Shown one piece after another: positions 1-8,578 of a stretch of 64,000 bases of DNA. A program made the position numbers and the translations under genes. The stretch is from Myroides phaeus (lineage in GTDB: Bacteria; Bacteroidota; Bacteroidia; Flavobacteriales; Flavobacteriaceae). The stretch is taken from NCBI RefSeq assembly GCF_009799805.1, contig NZ_CP047050.1, forward strand, positions 820,001-884,000. Direction: 5' to 3'. Each line of letters opens with the position of its first letter. Position 1 is the stretch's first letter. The notes under the pieces were generated by a model. That model made no database searches, had not been told where the DNA came from, and saw only the letters and a program-made list of their open reading frames with translations.

Positions 1-669
1 CTCTTTCACAAGTGGCTTCCCATTTGCTTCGTCTCTAATAACTTCTCCTTTACTATCAGTTCTATAGATAGTTTTATCTCTATTACTAAATGTAAATTGT
101 TTATTTTGAGTAGCGTCAGCAGAATTATTCAACGGTTTAGAGCTCACTTTTTGAGATTCAAAAAGCCCTAATGTGTTTGAATAAAACTTTAATGATCCTC
201 CTGCTATAATGTCTTCATTATTTAGATAATATCCATTTTGATAAACCTCTAAATTAAAAGTTCCATCACCATAGATGTTTTTAAGTTTATACTTATTCAC
301 ATCATTCTCAACTTTATCAAATTGAGAAAAATAAGGCAAGTAAACATAAACAGAATCGACAATTGGATTGTCATTGATAAATGCAAAAGTATTTCCATTA
401 TCAAGTACCTGTACAACAAGATTATTACTTGACTCCCCAAACAAACCATTCTTTAAGTATCCAAATGATGTTTCGTTTAATCGAGATCCATCAGCCGCTC
501 CATATGATTGGTTGTATGCTTTAATATCTTTTACAGTATAAGAAACGATATCAAATTTTCCATCGCCGACAATATTACTTCCAGCTTCCGTAAAATCGCT
601 TTCACAAGCTTGTAATGTTACAATACCTAAAGTAAGGAATAATCCTTTAATGATTTTTTTATGGTTCAT
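1..669 (-). CDS. DUF4270 lipoprotein, C-terminal part outside window
   Basis: The reading frame is open from the ATG at 669 to the window edge, giving 223 visible residues; the end of the gene is missing. A type II signal peptide ends in a lipobox (TLQAC, Cys22), followed by CESDF, so this should be an envelope lipoprotein. After the Cys the pattern (VGDGKFDIVSYTVKDIKAY, then paired beta-strand blocks such as NPIVDSVYVYLPYFSQ) matches my memory of DUF4270 proteins, large beta-rich lipoproteins of Bacteroidota with no assigned reaction. It lies 48 bases downstream of the glycogen-synthase-like gene on the same strand, so the two are probably cotranscribed. The family call is from recognition, not from a search. 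Confidence 0.75.
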   Translation of the reverse strand, partial: MNHKKIIKGLFLTLGIVTLQACESDFTEAGSNIVGDGKFDIVSYTVKDIKAYNQSYGAADGSRLNETSFGYLKNGLFGESSNNLVVQVLDNGNTFAFINDNPIVDSVYVYLPYFSQFDKVENDVNKYKLKNIYGDGTFNLEVYQNGYYLNNEDIIAGGSLKFYSNTLGLFESQKVSSKPLNNSADATQNKQFTFSNRDKTIYRTDSKGEVIRDEANGKPLVKE

Positions 670-717
670 ATAGCCAATCCTGTATGTTTGGTTATTACTT
701 TCTTCTGAAGATGTTTT

Positions 718-1521
718 CTACAAAAACTTTTGATAAAACTCAGTGTATGCCTTTGCAAATTCATCTTTCGGAACGAAAGGTAAAAAAGGTTTTTCAGAAG
801 ACTCGATAAATTTTGTTAAATTTGAACTTACTTCCTCTGATGCAATTATCACTCCATCAGAGTTTTTGATAGCATTAATCATAATGTTCTCATAAGTTGG
901 AGTTGAGAAATCTTCCAAAATTTCTTCAGGAAGTTCATCAAATGCAACTTTTTCTTTCATATTGTCACTTAAAACGCCACTAAAGCCTTCTTTAAAAATA
1001 GAAGTAACTACTTTCGTATCAGAAAAGATAGCCTCATCTTTATAATAGTGTTTTAAATACGTTGGCAATAATGAAGCCATCCATCCTTGAACGTGAATTA
1101 CGTCAGGGACCCAATTTAATTTTTTAATTGTTTCGATAACTCCTTTTGTAAAGAAAATTGCTCTCTCATCATTATCAACGAATAAGTTTCCATCTTCGTC
1201 TGTGAAAGTTGATTTTCTTTTAAAATATTCATCATTATCGATAAAGTAAACCTGAATTCTTTCTTTCGGAATTGAAGCGACTTTAATAATCAACGGCATG
1301 TCCATATCATTAACCACAAGATTCATTCCTGATAATCTAATAACTTCATGCAATTGATGTCTTCTTTCATTTATGCTACCGTATCTTGGCATAAAAATTC
1401 TTATCTGGCCTCCTTGGTCATTTATCATTTTAGGTGCATCATATGACATAGAAGAAACTTCATTTTCTGCTAAATATGGCACTACCTCTGATGATACATA
1501 TAATATCCTCTTTTCTTTCAT
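718..1521 (-). CDS. Glycogen/starch synthase-like protein (GT5 N-domain only)
   Basis: About 267 residues, read from the ATG at 1521; a TTG two codons upstream (1527) is less likely. It resembles only the N-terminal Rossmann-like half of GT5 glycogen synthases: residues after the start read KRILYVSSEVVPYL, then a G-rich turn (DQGGQIRIFMPRYG) and later HVQGWMASLLPTYLK, equivalent to the HxHDWH segment. Full enzymes are about 470-480 residues and carry a C-terminal GT-B domain, absent here. The ADP-glucose motif KTGGL is replaced by AENEV, so catalysis by the usual mechanism looks unlikely. Annotation pipelines usually call such flavobacterial proteins glycogen synthase; I regard it as a GT5-derived protein of unknown role. 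It precedes the DUF4270 gene and is divergent from panC. Confidence 0.75.
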   Translation of the reverse strand: MKEKRILYVSSEVVPYLAENEVSSMSYDAPKMINDQGGQIRIFMPRYGSINERRHQLHEVIRLSGMNLVVNDMDMPLIIKVASIPKERIQVYFIDNDEYFKRKSTFTDEDGNLFVDNDERAIFFTKGVIETIKKLNWVPDVIHVQGWMASLLPTYLKHYYKDEAIFSDTKVVTSIFKEGFSGVLSDNMKEKVAFDELPEEILEDFSTPTYENIMINAIKNSDGVIIASEEVSSNLTKFIESSEKPFLPFVPKDEFAKAYTEFYQKFL

Positions 1522-1600
1522 CTTCAATTATAATTTCTGTATTTGAAATAAATAAACAACGCAAATTTACGAAATTTTAGCGAGTTATTTTCTAAATAAC

Positions 1601-1608
1601 TAATTTTG
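1601..1608 (+). promoter_or_regulatory. Promoter -7 box for panC
   Basis: TAATTTTG fits the Bacteroidota -7 consensus TAnnTTTG and lies 24 bases before the panC ATG. No clear -33 TTG is visible at the expected spacing. Confidence 0.45.
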
Positions 1609-1631
1609 CCATTATTTTAAACTCGAAGCTA

Positions 1632-2480
1632 ATGTTTCTTTTTAGTACTAAAGCTGAATTACAAGCGCATTTAAATACATTTCGCGAAGCTAATAAAGCA
1701 ATTGGTCTTGTACCAACAATGGGGGCCATTCACAACGGGCACCTTTCATTAATGGAACAATCATTAAATGAAAATGAATGTACGGTTGTTAGTATTTTTG
1801 TGAATCCTACTCAATTCAACAATGTTGAGGATTTAGAAAAATATCCACGTACATTAGAAAGAGATGTGGAGAAAGTGAAGTCTCTTTCTAATCAAATTGT
1901 AATATTTGCACCGACAGTAGATGAAATGTATGGTGGAAATACTGTAGCCCAATCATTTGACTTTGATGGACTTGAACACGAAATGGAAGGGGCACAAAGA
2001 CCTGGACATTTTGATGGTGTCGGAACTATCGTAAAGAAATTGTTTGAATTAGTTCTACCGAATAAAGCTTATTTTGGTGAAAAAGATTTTCAACAATTAC
2101 AGATTATTCGCAAACTTGTTGAAAAAAACAACATCCCTGTTCAAATCGTGGGAGTGCCAATCTTTAGAGCAACTGACGGATTAGCAATGAGTTCTCGCAA
2201 CGAAAGAGTCTCTCAAGAGGGATTGCAAAAATCTACTTTCCTTTACAAAGTTTTAAAACAAGCTAATGAACTTTTTAAAACCGAAAGCGTAGAAAAAGTT
2301 AACCAATTTGTTGATACTGAATTTAAAAATAATTCTAACTTTGAACTCGAATACTTTACAATTGCAGAAGAAGACACTTTAAAAACAGCTTTGAATAAAG
2401 AAGCTGGTAAAAATTATAGAGGTTTCTTAGTTGCTCATATCGAAGGTGTTCGATTAATCGACAATTTATCATTTAACTAA
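1632..2480 (+). CDS. panC: Pantothenate synthetase
   Basis: PanC joins pantoate and beta-alanine using ATP, the last step of pantothenate synthesis, in the cytoplasm. The 282-residue length is normal. The ATP-binding HIGH-like motif is PTMGAIHNGHL at residues 28-38 (His34 and His37), and the KMSKS-like segment GLAMSSRNERVS is near residue 186. The segments FVNPTQFN and KAYFGEKDFQQLQIIR are also typical. The ATG at 1632 sits just behind a -7 box at 1601. panD follows after 12 bases, so the product of PanD (beta-alanine) is made next to the enzyme that uses it. Confidence 0.97.
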   Translation: MFLFSTKAELQAHLNTFREANKAIGLVPTMGAIHNGHLSLMEQSLNENECTVVSIFVNPTQFNNVEDLEKYPRTLERDVEKVKSLSNQIVIFAPTVDEMYGGNTVAQSFDFDGLEHEMEGAQRPGHFDGVGTIVKKLFELVLPNKAYFGEKDFQQLQIIRKLVEKNNIPVQIVGVPIFRATDGLAMSSRNERVSQEGLQKSTFLYKVLKQANELFKTESVEKVNQFVDTEFKNNSNFELEYFTIAEEDTLKTALNKEAGKNYRGFLVAHIEGVRLIDNLSFN

Positions 2481-2492
2481 AACTCAAGCGAA

Positions 2493-2843
2493 ATGCAAGT
2501 TGAAGTAGTAAAATCTAAAATTCACCGTGTAACCGTAACAGGAGCAGATTTACACTATATTGGAAGTATTACAATTGATGAAGCTCTTTTAGAAGCTGCC
2601 AATATGATTGAAGGTGAAAAAGTTTCAATTGTAAATATCAACAACGGTGAACGTTTTGAAACTTACGCAATTCCAGGACCAAGAAATAGTGGAGAAATCT
2701 GCTTAAATGGACCTGCCGCACGTAAAGTGCACAAAGGAGATATCGTTATCATTATTTCTTATGGTATTTTAGACTTTGAAGAGGCTAAGAAATTTAAGCC
2801 TTCTATTGTTTTCCCTAATGAAGAAACGAACTCTTTAACTTAA
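2493..2843 (+). CDS. panD: Aspartate 1-decarboxylase precursor
   Basis: PanD decarboxylates L-aspartate to beta-alanine for pantothenate synthesis. It is a pyruvoyl enzyme made by self-cleavage of a proenzyme; the cleavage pair Gly24-Ser25 is visible in YIGSITID. Further family signatures are the conserved [11 protein letters not shown] and [18 protein letters not shown] segments. Length of 116 residues is normal for the bacterial enzyme. It lies between panC and a membrane protein gene with gaps of 12 and 4 bases, so the three form an operon. Confidence 0.97.
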   Translation: MQVEVVKSKIHRVTVTGADLHYIGSITIDEALLEAANMIEGEKVSIVNINNGERFETYAIPGPRNSGEICLNGPAARKVHKGDIVIIISYGILDFEEAKKFKPSIVFPNEETNSLT

Positions 2844-2847
2844 TTGT

Positions 2848-3810
2848 TTGAAACAAAAAATAAGTAAAATAATTAATATTCTACTCCCACTTTTGCTGGG
2901 AGTTTTTTTGGTTTATTACGCTTATAATAAATTTACATCTGAACAGATTGAAGAGATGATGATGCACTTTAAAGGTGCTAATTACAATTATATCATTATC
3001 GCTTCAGTCTTTTCTTTATTGAGCCTTTGGGCTCGTGCTTATCGTTGGAAATATGCCCTAAACTTTATGGGATACTCTATTTCTACAACAACGAATTTTA
3101 TGGCCATATCTATTGGCTATTTAATGAATCTAACTGTGCCAAGGTCTGGGGAAGTATCGAGAGCGCTGGTTCTTCAGAAATATGAAAAAGTCCCTTTTGA
3201 CAAAGGTTTTGGAAGTATTGTCTCTGAACGAGTAATTGATCTAATCTGTCTCCTTATTTGTGTTTTTGTAGCGCTTATTTTACAATATGATGTCTTAAAA
3301 GATTTCTTATTGCGCTATGTCCCAATTGAAAAACTCGGAATAATTGGTTTACTTTTCTTAGCTTGTTTTGCCATTGGTATCTACGTTTTTCTATATGTTA
3401 AATGGAAAGTAATCTTATTTATCAAGAAAAAGCTAAAAGGACTCATCGAGGGGGTTAGTAGCATTTTTAAGATGCCTCATCGCACTGGTTTCCTTTTCCA
3501 TACTTTCTTAATTTGGGGCGGATATATCGCTACTTTTTACTTTGGAATGCACGCTTTAGAAGAAACTACACCACAATCTTTACCTATGGTGATGTCTGCT
3601 TTTGTCGCTGGTAGTTTCGCTGTTTCTTTTACAAATGGTGGGTTTGGAGCTTTTCCGTTAGTCATCTCTGAACTATTGCTTTTATTTAGCGTATCTGCCG
3701 TAGCGGGTACTGCGTTTGGTTGGATACTTTGGACAACACAAACAGCTATTGTCGTTGTTTTTGGGGCACTATCTTTTATTTTACTCCCTATTTATTACAA
3801 GAAAAAATAA
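2848..3810 (+). CDS. Lysylphosphatidylglycerol synthase TM-region family membrane protein
   Basis: A 320-residue integral membrane protein with about eight hydrophobic segments, the first at residues 9-27. The signature of the UPF0104/AglD-like family (the flippase-like TM domain of MprF) is visible: LTVPRSGEVSRALVLQKYEKVPFDKGFGSIVSERVIDL, split here by the family motif positions around residues 92-128. No catalytic LPG-synthase domain is attached, so lysyl transfer cannot be claimed; a lipid-translocating or lipid-binding role is only an inference. The start is a TTG four bases after the panD stop; no nearby in-frame ATG precedes the first membrane segment. Its position at the end of a pan operon is common in Flavobacteria as far as I recall. 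Confidence 0.8.
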   Translation: MKQKISKIINILLPLLLGVFLVYYAYNKFTSEQIEEMMMHFKGANYNYIIIASVFSLLSLWARAYRWKYALNFMGYSISTTTNFMAISIGYLMNLTVPRSGEVSRALVLQKYEKVPFDKGFGSIVSERVIDLICLLICVFVALILQYDVLKDFLLRYVPIEKLGIIGLLFLACFAIGIYVFLYVKWKVILFIKKKLKGLIEGVSSIFKMPHRTGFLFHTFLIWGGYIATFYFGMHALEETTPQSLPMVMSAFVAGSFAVSFTNGGFGAFPLVISELLLLFSVSAVAGTAFGWILWTTQTAIVVVFGALSFILLPIYYKKK

Positions 3811-3944
3811 TACAGATAATATTATTTTTCGTCACTTATTCTTACCTGAATTACCCCTAACCTAATTATATTTTATTCTTGATTGCATAAGTGTGGTCGT
3901 TGATATAAAACTTAAATTTGTACTTTAGTTCAAAATCGAAAAGA

Positions 3945-5315
3945 ATGGCAAAGGTAAAAACAGCTTTTTTCTGTCAAAGTTGCGGGGCTCAAACTCCTAA
4001 ATGGATGGGACAATGTCCTACGTGTAGAGAGTGGAATACTCTTGTTGAAGAGGTTATTCAAAAAGAAGAAAAAACAGGATGGAAGGCTGCAACAACGTCT
4101 GGTTCTACAACAAAAAGAGTAGCAAAACCTTTACGTGTTAAAGAAATTGATAGTACGGAAGAAATTCGAATGAATACATTAGACTATGAGTTAAATCGCG
4201 TTCTTGGAGGTGGTTTGGTTCCTGGATCAATGGTTTTATTGGGTGGTGAACCTGGTATTGGTAAGAGTACTCTTTTATTGCAAATTTCTCTTCGCTTACC
4301 TTTTAAAACACTTTATGTATCTGGAGAGGAAAGTCAAAAACAGATTAAAATGCGTGCAGAACGTATTAATCCTGTAAATGACAATTGTTATATTCTGACT
4401 GAAACTAATACACAAAATATCTTTAGACAAATAGAAGAAATTCAACCTGATGTGTTGATCATCGACTCTATTCAAACTTTGCACACAGATTACATTGAAT
4501 CTTCTGCAGGTACCGTTTCTCAGATTAAAGAATGTACGGCTGAATTGACAAAGTTTGCTAAAGAAACGGGAACTCCTGTCTTAATTATTGGCCACATTAC
4601 AAAAGATGGAAGTATTGCCGGACCTAAAATGCTTGAGCATATGGTTGATACGGTATTACAATTTGAAGGGGATAGAAATCACGTGTATCGTATCTTAAGA
4701 GCTAATAAAAACCGTTTTGGTTCTACGGCTGAATTAGGTATCTACGAAATGCAAGGCAGTGGATTAAGGGAAGTTTCAAATCCTTCTGAAATACTTATCT
4801 CTCACAAAGACGAAGAATTGTCAGGAACAGCAATTGCCGCAACATTAGAGGGTATGCGCCCTTTAATGGTAGAAGTACAAGCATTAGTTAGCACAGCCGT
4901 TTACGGAACACCTCAACGTAGTGCTACGGGATACAATCTAAAGCGCTTAAATATGATTTTAGCTGTTTTAGAAAAGAGAGCTGGCTTTAGGTTAGGACAA
5001 AAAGACGTTTTCTTAAATATAACTGGAGGAATTACTGTTGATGATCCTGCAATTGACTTAGGGGTAGTTGCATCTATCCTTTCTTCCGATCAAGATATTT
5101 CTATTGACAAAGGAGTAACTTTTGCTGGGGAAGTTGGTTTATCTGGAGAAATCAGACCTGTTAATCGTGTTGATCAGCGTATTCAAGAGGCAGAAAAACT
5201 TGGATTTACTCAAATTTTAGTTTCTAAATACAACAAAATAGGCTATACAGGCTCAGGAATAAAAGTTATTTTAGTTACTAAAATAGAAGATGTAGTTGAA
5301 CATTTATTTGGTTAA
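3945..5315 (+). CDS. radA: DNA repair protein RadA
   Basis: RadA is a RecA-related branch-migration helicase acting in recombinational repair. The 456-residue protein has all three expected parts: a C4 zinc finger (Cys10, Cys13, Cys24, Cys27), a RecA-like ATPase with Walker A GGEPGIGKST near residues 100-109 and the family-specific KNRFG motif near residue 253, and a C-terminal Lon-protease-like domain without the protease dyad being evident. I use the ATG at 3945 rather than a TTG at 3918 because MAKVKTAFFCQSCG is the normal N-terminus. The gene stands alone with a terminator at 5355. Confidence 0.97.
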   Translation: MAKVKTAFFCQSCGAQTPKWMGQCPTCREWNTLVEEVIQKEEKTGWKAATTSGSTTKRVAKPLRVKEIDSTEEIRMNTLDYELNRVLGGGLVPGSMVLLGGEPGIGKSTLLLQISLRLPFKTLYVSGEESQKQIKMRAERINPVNDNCYILTETNTQNIFRQIEEIQPDVLIIDSIQTLHTDYIESSAGTVSQIKECTAELTKFAKETGTPVLIIGHITKDGSIAGPKMLEHMVDTVLQFEGDRNHVYRILRANKNRFGSTAELGIYEMQGSGLREVSNPSEILISHKDEELSGTAIAATLEGMRPLMVEVQALVSTAVYGTPQRSATGYNLKRLNMILAVLEKRAGFRLGQKDVFLNITGGITVDDPAIDLGVVASILSSDQDISIDKGVTFAGEVGLSGEIRPVNRVDQRIQEAEKLGFTQILVSKYNKIGYTGSGIKVILVTKIEDVVEHLFG

Positions 5316-5354
5316 GTAATCTTTTCAAATAACACTTACATAAAATATTATATA

Positions 5355-5387
5355 AAAGCTTCAACTGCATAGTTGAGGCTTTTTTTA
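5355..5387 (+). terminator. Rho-independent terminator of radA
   Basis: Stem AAGCtTCAACT / AGTTGAgGCTT with a four-base loop (GCAT), followed by a run of seven T. It lies about 40 bases after the radA stop. Confidence 0.8.
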
Positions 5388-5545
5388 CACACACAAAATT
5401 CGAATCAATAAAAAAATTGGTCTAAAGTGCTTTACTTTTACATTGACGGTTTTAGTAAAAGCGTTCGTATTTCAATCATTAGAGTAATTATTAACTCTAC
5501 ATAAACCAACTTAAGCCATATACCTTTTTAATATCTTTATGTAAG

Positions 5546-5690
5546 TTAAATTGTATTATCATTATGGACTTCTTTGATACTTGTTTCAGACAAGTACCAC
5601 ATAACTACCACACACCTTCGGGAAAAAGGCTTGTTTTCCGAACCTCTGTGGTACTTGAGTGGGAGATGTGTCGAACATGGTACAATTAAA
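5546..5690 (+). ncRNA. Candidate 6S-like structured RNA
   Basis: A gene-free stretch folds on paper into one long interrupted hairpin. The closing stem is AATTGTA (5549-5555) with TACAATT (5681-5687). The middle stem is an 11-bp perfect pairing, CAAGTACCACA (5591-5601) with TGTGGTACTTG (5647-5657). The apical stem is TTCGGgAAAA (5617-5626) with TTTTCCGAA (5634-5642). Between the closing and middle stems lies a large open bubble whose 5' side can form its own hairpin, TACTTG (5578-5583) with CAAGTA (5591-5596), competing with the middle stem. A -7-like box TATCTTTA at 5532-5539 would start transcription at the closing stem. This layout is that of 6S RNA, which mimics an open promoter and binds RNA polymerase; a flavobacterial 6S family is known. 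Other structured RNAs are possible. Strand is inferred from the -7 box. Confidence 0.5.
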
Positions 5691-5879
5691 ACTACACTTT
5701 AATACGTTCTATATTGCAAGAACAATTCAATGCATTATATTTTAATCTTGGTTTACTTTTTTTCTTATAGAAAAGAAATCTTTATACTAAGTCCCTAAAT
5801 TTAGCACCTTATCCTAAATTGCGAATAAGATTATAAAAAATAGATTTATAAATAAGAGTACAAAATGGTGTAAAATAAA

Positions 5880-5906
5880 AAAAGCCAGTCTTACGACTGG
5901 CTTTTT
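5880..5906 (-). terminator. Terminator downstream of tRNA-Asn
   Basis: Stem AAAGCCAGTC / GACTGGCTTT with loop TTAC. On the minus strand it lies 6 bases past the tRNA end and is followed by a T run. It is symmetric enough to work on both strands. Confidence 0.75.
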
Positions 5907-5911
5907 GAATG

Positions 5912-5985
5912 CTCCCCCTCTTGGGCTCGAACCAAGGACCCTCTGATTAACAGTCAGATGCTCTAACCAACTGAGCTAAGGAGGA
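5912..5985 (-). tRNA. tRNA-Asn (GTT)
   Basis: A 74-base cloverleaf on the minus strand. The acceptor stem TCCTCCT pairs with AGGGGGA with one T-G wobble. The D arm contains AGCTCAGTTGGTTAGAGC, the anticodon arm CTGACTGTTAATCAG carries GTT, and the T arm is CTTGG TTCGAGC CCAAG. The discriminator is G and CCA is not encoded. It stands alone between the 6S-like RNA and the TRIC gene. Confidence 0.95.
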
Positions 5986-6012
5986 AGGTTATTTTCTACC
6001 TTTATTGCAGTG

Positions 6013-6042
6013 CAAATATAGTATGATTTTTAGTTTATACAA
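6013..6042 (-). promoter_or_regulatory. Promoter of tRNA-Asn
   Basis: Reading the minus strand, TTG (6042-6040), 19 bases of spacer and TATATTTG (6020-6013) match the Bacteroidota consensus TTG-N19-TAnnTTTG exactly, ending 28 bases before the mature tRNA 5' end. Confidence 0.7.
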
Positions 6043-6070
6043 ACAAAAATCACAAAAACCTCTAACTTTT

Positions 6071-6712
6071 TTACACTTCATTCTTTAGTGTCGGAAGCCC
6101 CAGTTTATAACGGGTTGCAAGCAAGCGAATTACAAAAACAGCTACTGCTGTACTCACTTGAACAAAAACTTCATCTAACCCTATAAAAGCTAAAAAATAA
6201 TATATCATAACCCCAAAAATACAAGCTAACGCATACCATTCTTGTCTAAAAATAGCAGGAATCTCATTAATTAAGATATCTCTTACCATCCCTCCTACTA
6301 TACCTGTTATGGTTGCCATAATAACTACTACCCAAAAAGGATAACCTAAACCAATCGTTTTTTCTGTTCCTACTACTACAAACAAACCTAATCCAATACT
6401 GTCAAACCATAAGAATGTATTGTTGAGACGTACTAATTGTTTACTAAACAAAATAACTGCTCCTAAAGCCAAAACTGTACACCAAGCATAGACACTTGAT
6501 AGCATCCAAAAAGGAGTAACACCTAATAAAAGATCACGTAAAGTTCCTCCTCCTGTTGCGGTAACAAACCCTACAACAAAAGCTCCAAACCAATCGACAC
6601 TTTTAGCTGATGCCATACGAATTCCAGATATCGCAAACGCACAAGTACCCAAAAATTCTATTATATCTACAAAGCTTATGGAAGACCAAAAATTCAAAAA
6701 CGTAGTAGTCAT
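6071..6712 (-). CDS. Trimeric intracellular cation (TRIC) channel family protein
   Basis: A 213-residue membrane protein made of two homologous halves of three hydrophobic segments each, the duplicated UPF0126/YicG domain of prokaryotic TRIC channels. The half-repeats are visible in FLGTCAFAISGIRMA and FDSIGLGLFVVVGTEKT, and in the paired glycine motifs FVTATGGGTLRDLLLG and TGIVGGMVRDILIN. Family members conduct monovalent cations, mainly K+, across the cytoplasmic membrane; that function is known for relatives and inferred here. The start is 29 bases after the aldehyde dehydrogenase stop on the same strand, so the two may share a transcript. Confidence 0.88.
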   Translation of the reverse strand: MTTTFLNFWSSISFVDIIEFLGTCAFAISGIRMASAKSVDWFGAFVVGFVTATGGGTLRDLLLGVTPFWMLSSVYAWCTVLALGAVILFSKQLVRLNNTFLWFDSIGLGLFVVVGTEKTIGLGYPFWVVVIMATITGIVGGMVRDILINEIPAIFRQEWYALACIFGVMIYYFLAFIGLDEVFVQVSTAVAVFVIRLLATRYKLGLPTLKNEV

Positions 6713-6741
6713 ATATAACTTATCTTAATGAAATCTATTTT

Positions 6742-8028
6742 TTATTTTACAATAACCGACTTTTTATTTACAAATGACAATAGTCCCTCTGCAGCCATTT
6801 CTCGTCCTATACCAGAGAACTTATTTCCTCCAAAAGGTACTCGTGGATCTGATATTACCATTTCATTGATAAAAACAGCTCCTTCATCAAACTCGCTTAC
6901 TTTCGATTTTAGGAACTCAATATCTTTGCCAAACATAGCAACTCCAAGACCAAAACGAGAATCATTACTTAATTCAACTGCTTCTTCAAATGTATCAAAA
7001 CCAACAATAGCTGCTAATGGTCCAAAAGTTTCTTCTTTAAACGCTGGCATATCTTTCGTTACATCTGCTAAGATAGTAGGCTCAAACTTATTCCCTTCTA
7101 CTTTACCACCTGCAACTAATGTAGCTCCCATCGCTATAGATTTATTCATAATCTCCGCTAATTCGTCTGCTAAATCAGGACGGGCCATATAGCCTAATCC
7201 TGTATTATAATCCATTAAATCTCCAAAAGACAACTTTTTAACTGCTTCAGCAAATTTTTCTGTAAACTCTTTTCTTATGCTATTGTGAACTAACATACGT
7301 TTTCCTGCAATACAACTCTGTCCTGTATTTTGAAAACGTGCATTTACCGCAATTGGAATAATAGTATCTACATCAACGTCTTCACAAACAATAAATGCAT
7401 TACTTCCTCCTAATTCCAATACCACAGGCTTAATCAACTCCCCTGCTTTCTTACCAACAGAACTACCTGCTGCTTCACTTCCTGTCAACGAAACTCCTTT
7501 TACATAAGAACTCTCAATTAACTTTTCAACTTCTCTTCCCGGAATTGTAATATTGAAATAAACAGGATCTACACCGTCAATTGTAAAGCATTCTTCCAAC
7601 GCCTTTGCTGACAACGGCACATTACTTGCGTGTTTTACAACAACTGTATTTCCTGCTAATAACGTTGGTATTGCAAATCTAAACACTTGCCAAAAAGGAA
7701 AGTTCCAAGGCATTACACCTAAAATCACACCTAATGGATCGTTTACTGTATAAGTCTCTGTCCAATCTGTTTTTATTGTACGCCCTTTTAAAATCTCTTT
7801 CCCATTGTCAATATAATATTGAATAAGCTTAGAACATTTCTCTACTTCAGCAACAGATTGCTTTATTGGTTTGTACATATCTAAAGTCATACACTTACCA
7901 TATTCTTCTTTGTTCTGAAGAAGCTTCTCATTTACCTTAGTTAAATAATCTATTCTTTCATCTATGCTTAACTTCTTCCAAGATAAAAAAGCACTATTCG
8001 CTTGTTCTAATACAACATTTTGTTTCAT
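6742..8028 (-). CDS. NAD(P)-dependent aldehyde dehydrogenase, succinate-semialdehyde dehydrogenase-like
   Basis: An aldehyde dehydrogenase of about 428 residues, oxidising an aldehyde to an acid with NAD(P)+. The general base Glu205 (LELGGSNAF) and nucleophile Cys239 ([11 protein letters not shown]) are 34 residues apart, as in the family. The cofactor loop WNFPFWQ and the late motif KEETFGPLA are present. The short N-terminus and overall pattern resemble the Sad/GabD1 type of succinate-semialdehyde dehydrogenases, but the substrate is not settled by sequence. I choose the ATG at 8028 over one at 8052 because [14 protein letters not shown] aligns better; this is not certain. No gab transaminase lies nearby. 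Confidence 0.9.
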   Translation of the reverse strand: MKQNVVLEQANSAFLSWKKLSIDERIDYLTKVNEKLLQNKEEYGKCMTLDMYKPIKQSVAEVEKCSKLIQYYIDNGKEILKGRTIKTDWTETYTVNDPLGVILGVMPWNFPFWQVFRFAIPTLLAGNTVVVKHASNVPLSAKALEECFTIDGVDPVYFNITIPGREVEKLIESSYVKGVSLTGSEAAGSSVGKKAGELIKPVVLELGGSNAFIVCEDVDVDTIIPIAVNARFQNTGQSCIAGKRMLVHNSIRKEFTEKFAEAVKKLSFGDLMDYNTGLGYMARPDLADELAEIMNKSIAMGATLVAGGKVEGNKFEPTILADVTKDMPAFKEETFGPLAAIVGFDTFEEAVELSNDSRFGLGVAMFGKDIEFLKSKVSEFDEGAVFINEMVISDPRVPFGGNKFSGIGREMAAEGLLSFVNKKSVIVK

Positions 8029-8153
8029 AATTATAGAATATTTTATTTCCAATAAAATTACTAATAGTTTTAGAAAATGCGAACTTATGCTTTCTAAAAT
8101 TTGTGGTAAATATAATATTGGCGTAAATTAGACTACACTTTTTGAAATCAACC

Positions 8154-8324
8154 ATGAAAAAAAACACTTACATTTTATTAGGAGGAATTGCCTTGTTTAT
8201 ACTTGCTTTCGCTCTATACTTGTTTGATATCGTAAATGCTCAAACAGCTTATTTCATTATAACTATCTCATTTGTAATGATTATTAGCCCTATTGTAATC
8301 TATTTATTCAATAAATTAAACTAA
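8154..8324 (+). CDS. Small two-helix membrane protein, twin 1
   Basis: A 56-residue protein starting MKKNTYILLGG at the ATG at 8154; an in-frame TTG at 8142 is less likely. It has two hydrophobic segments, about residues 5-25 and 32-51, with a short polar turn, and a positively charged start. I do not recognise a family. It is followed after 30 bases by a second small gene of the same build (8355), and both are closed off by a terminator at 8534, which supports real expression as a two-gene unit. Confidence 0.55.
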   Translation: MKKNTYILLGGIALFILAFALYLFDIVNAQTAYFIITISFVMIISPIVIYLFNKLN

Positions 8325-8354
8325 TAGACTACTTTTGTTCTTTCAAATAAGAAT

Positions 8355-8531
8355 ATGATGAATAAAAATTTACAATTCCTCTTATTAGGAGCATTTGTTT
8401 TTATAACTGCTTTATTAATAAGATCACAGCAGCTTGTGAATGATCTTGTAACTACTATAATGCTAATAATCGCATTAATTATAGTTATTATACCACTGTA
8501 TAAATTAGTCTTTAAAAGTCTTAAGAAATAA
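8355..8531 (+). CDS. Small two-helix membrane protein, twin 2
   Basis: A 58-residue frame starting MMNKNLQFLLLG (ATG at 8355 or 8358) with two hydrophobic segments at about residues 6-22 and 33-50 and a basic end (KLVFKSLKK). It shares length, start pattern (M-K/N-K-N), helix spacing and I/L/V-rich second helix with its upstream neighbour at 8154, suggesting an old tandem duplication, though identity is low. It ends two bases before a strong terminator. No function can be assigned. Confidence 0.5.
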   Translation: MMNKNLQFLLLGAFVFITALLIRSQQLVNDLVTTIMLIIALIIVIIPLYKLVFKSLKK

Positions 8532-8533
8532 AA

Positions 8534-8564
8534 AAAGGCCAGTATTTTTATACTGGCCTTTTCA
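8534..8564. terminator. Bidirectional terminator
   Basis: Stem AAAAGGCCAGTAT / ATACTGGCCTTTT with a short T loop, between the convergent small membrane gene (8531) and the threonine dehydrogenase gene (8579). It can serve both. Confidence 0.85.
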
Positions 8565-8578
8565 TTATTTATAGAAAA

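Noticed and set aside
6728..7192. 154-codon frame opposite the aldehyde dehydrogenase
   Set aside because: It mirrors the strongly conserved ALDH frame, has no signal or family features and no promoter.
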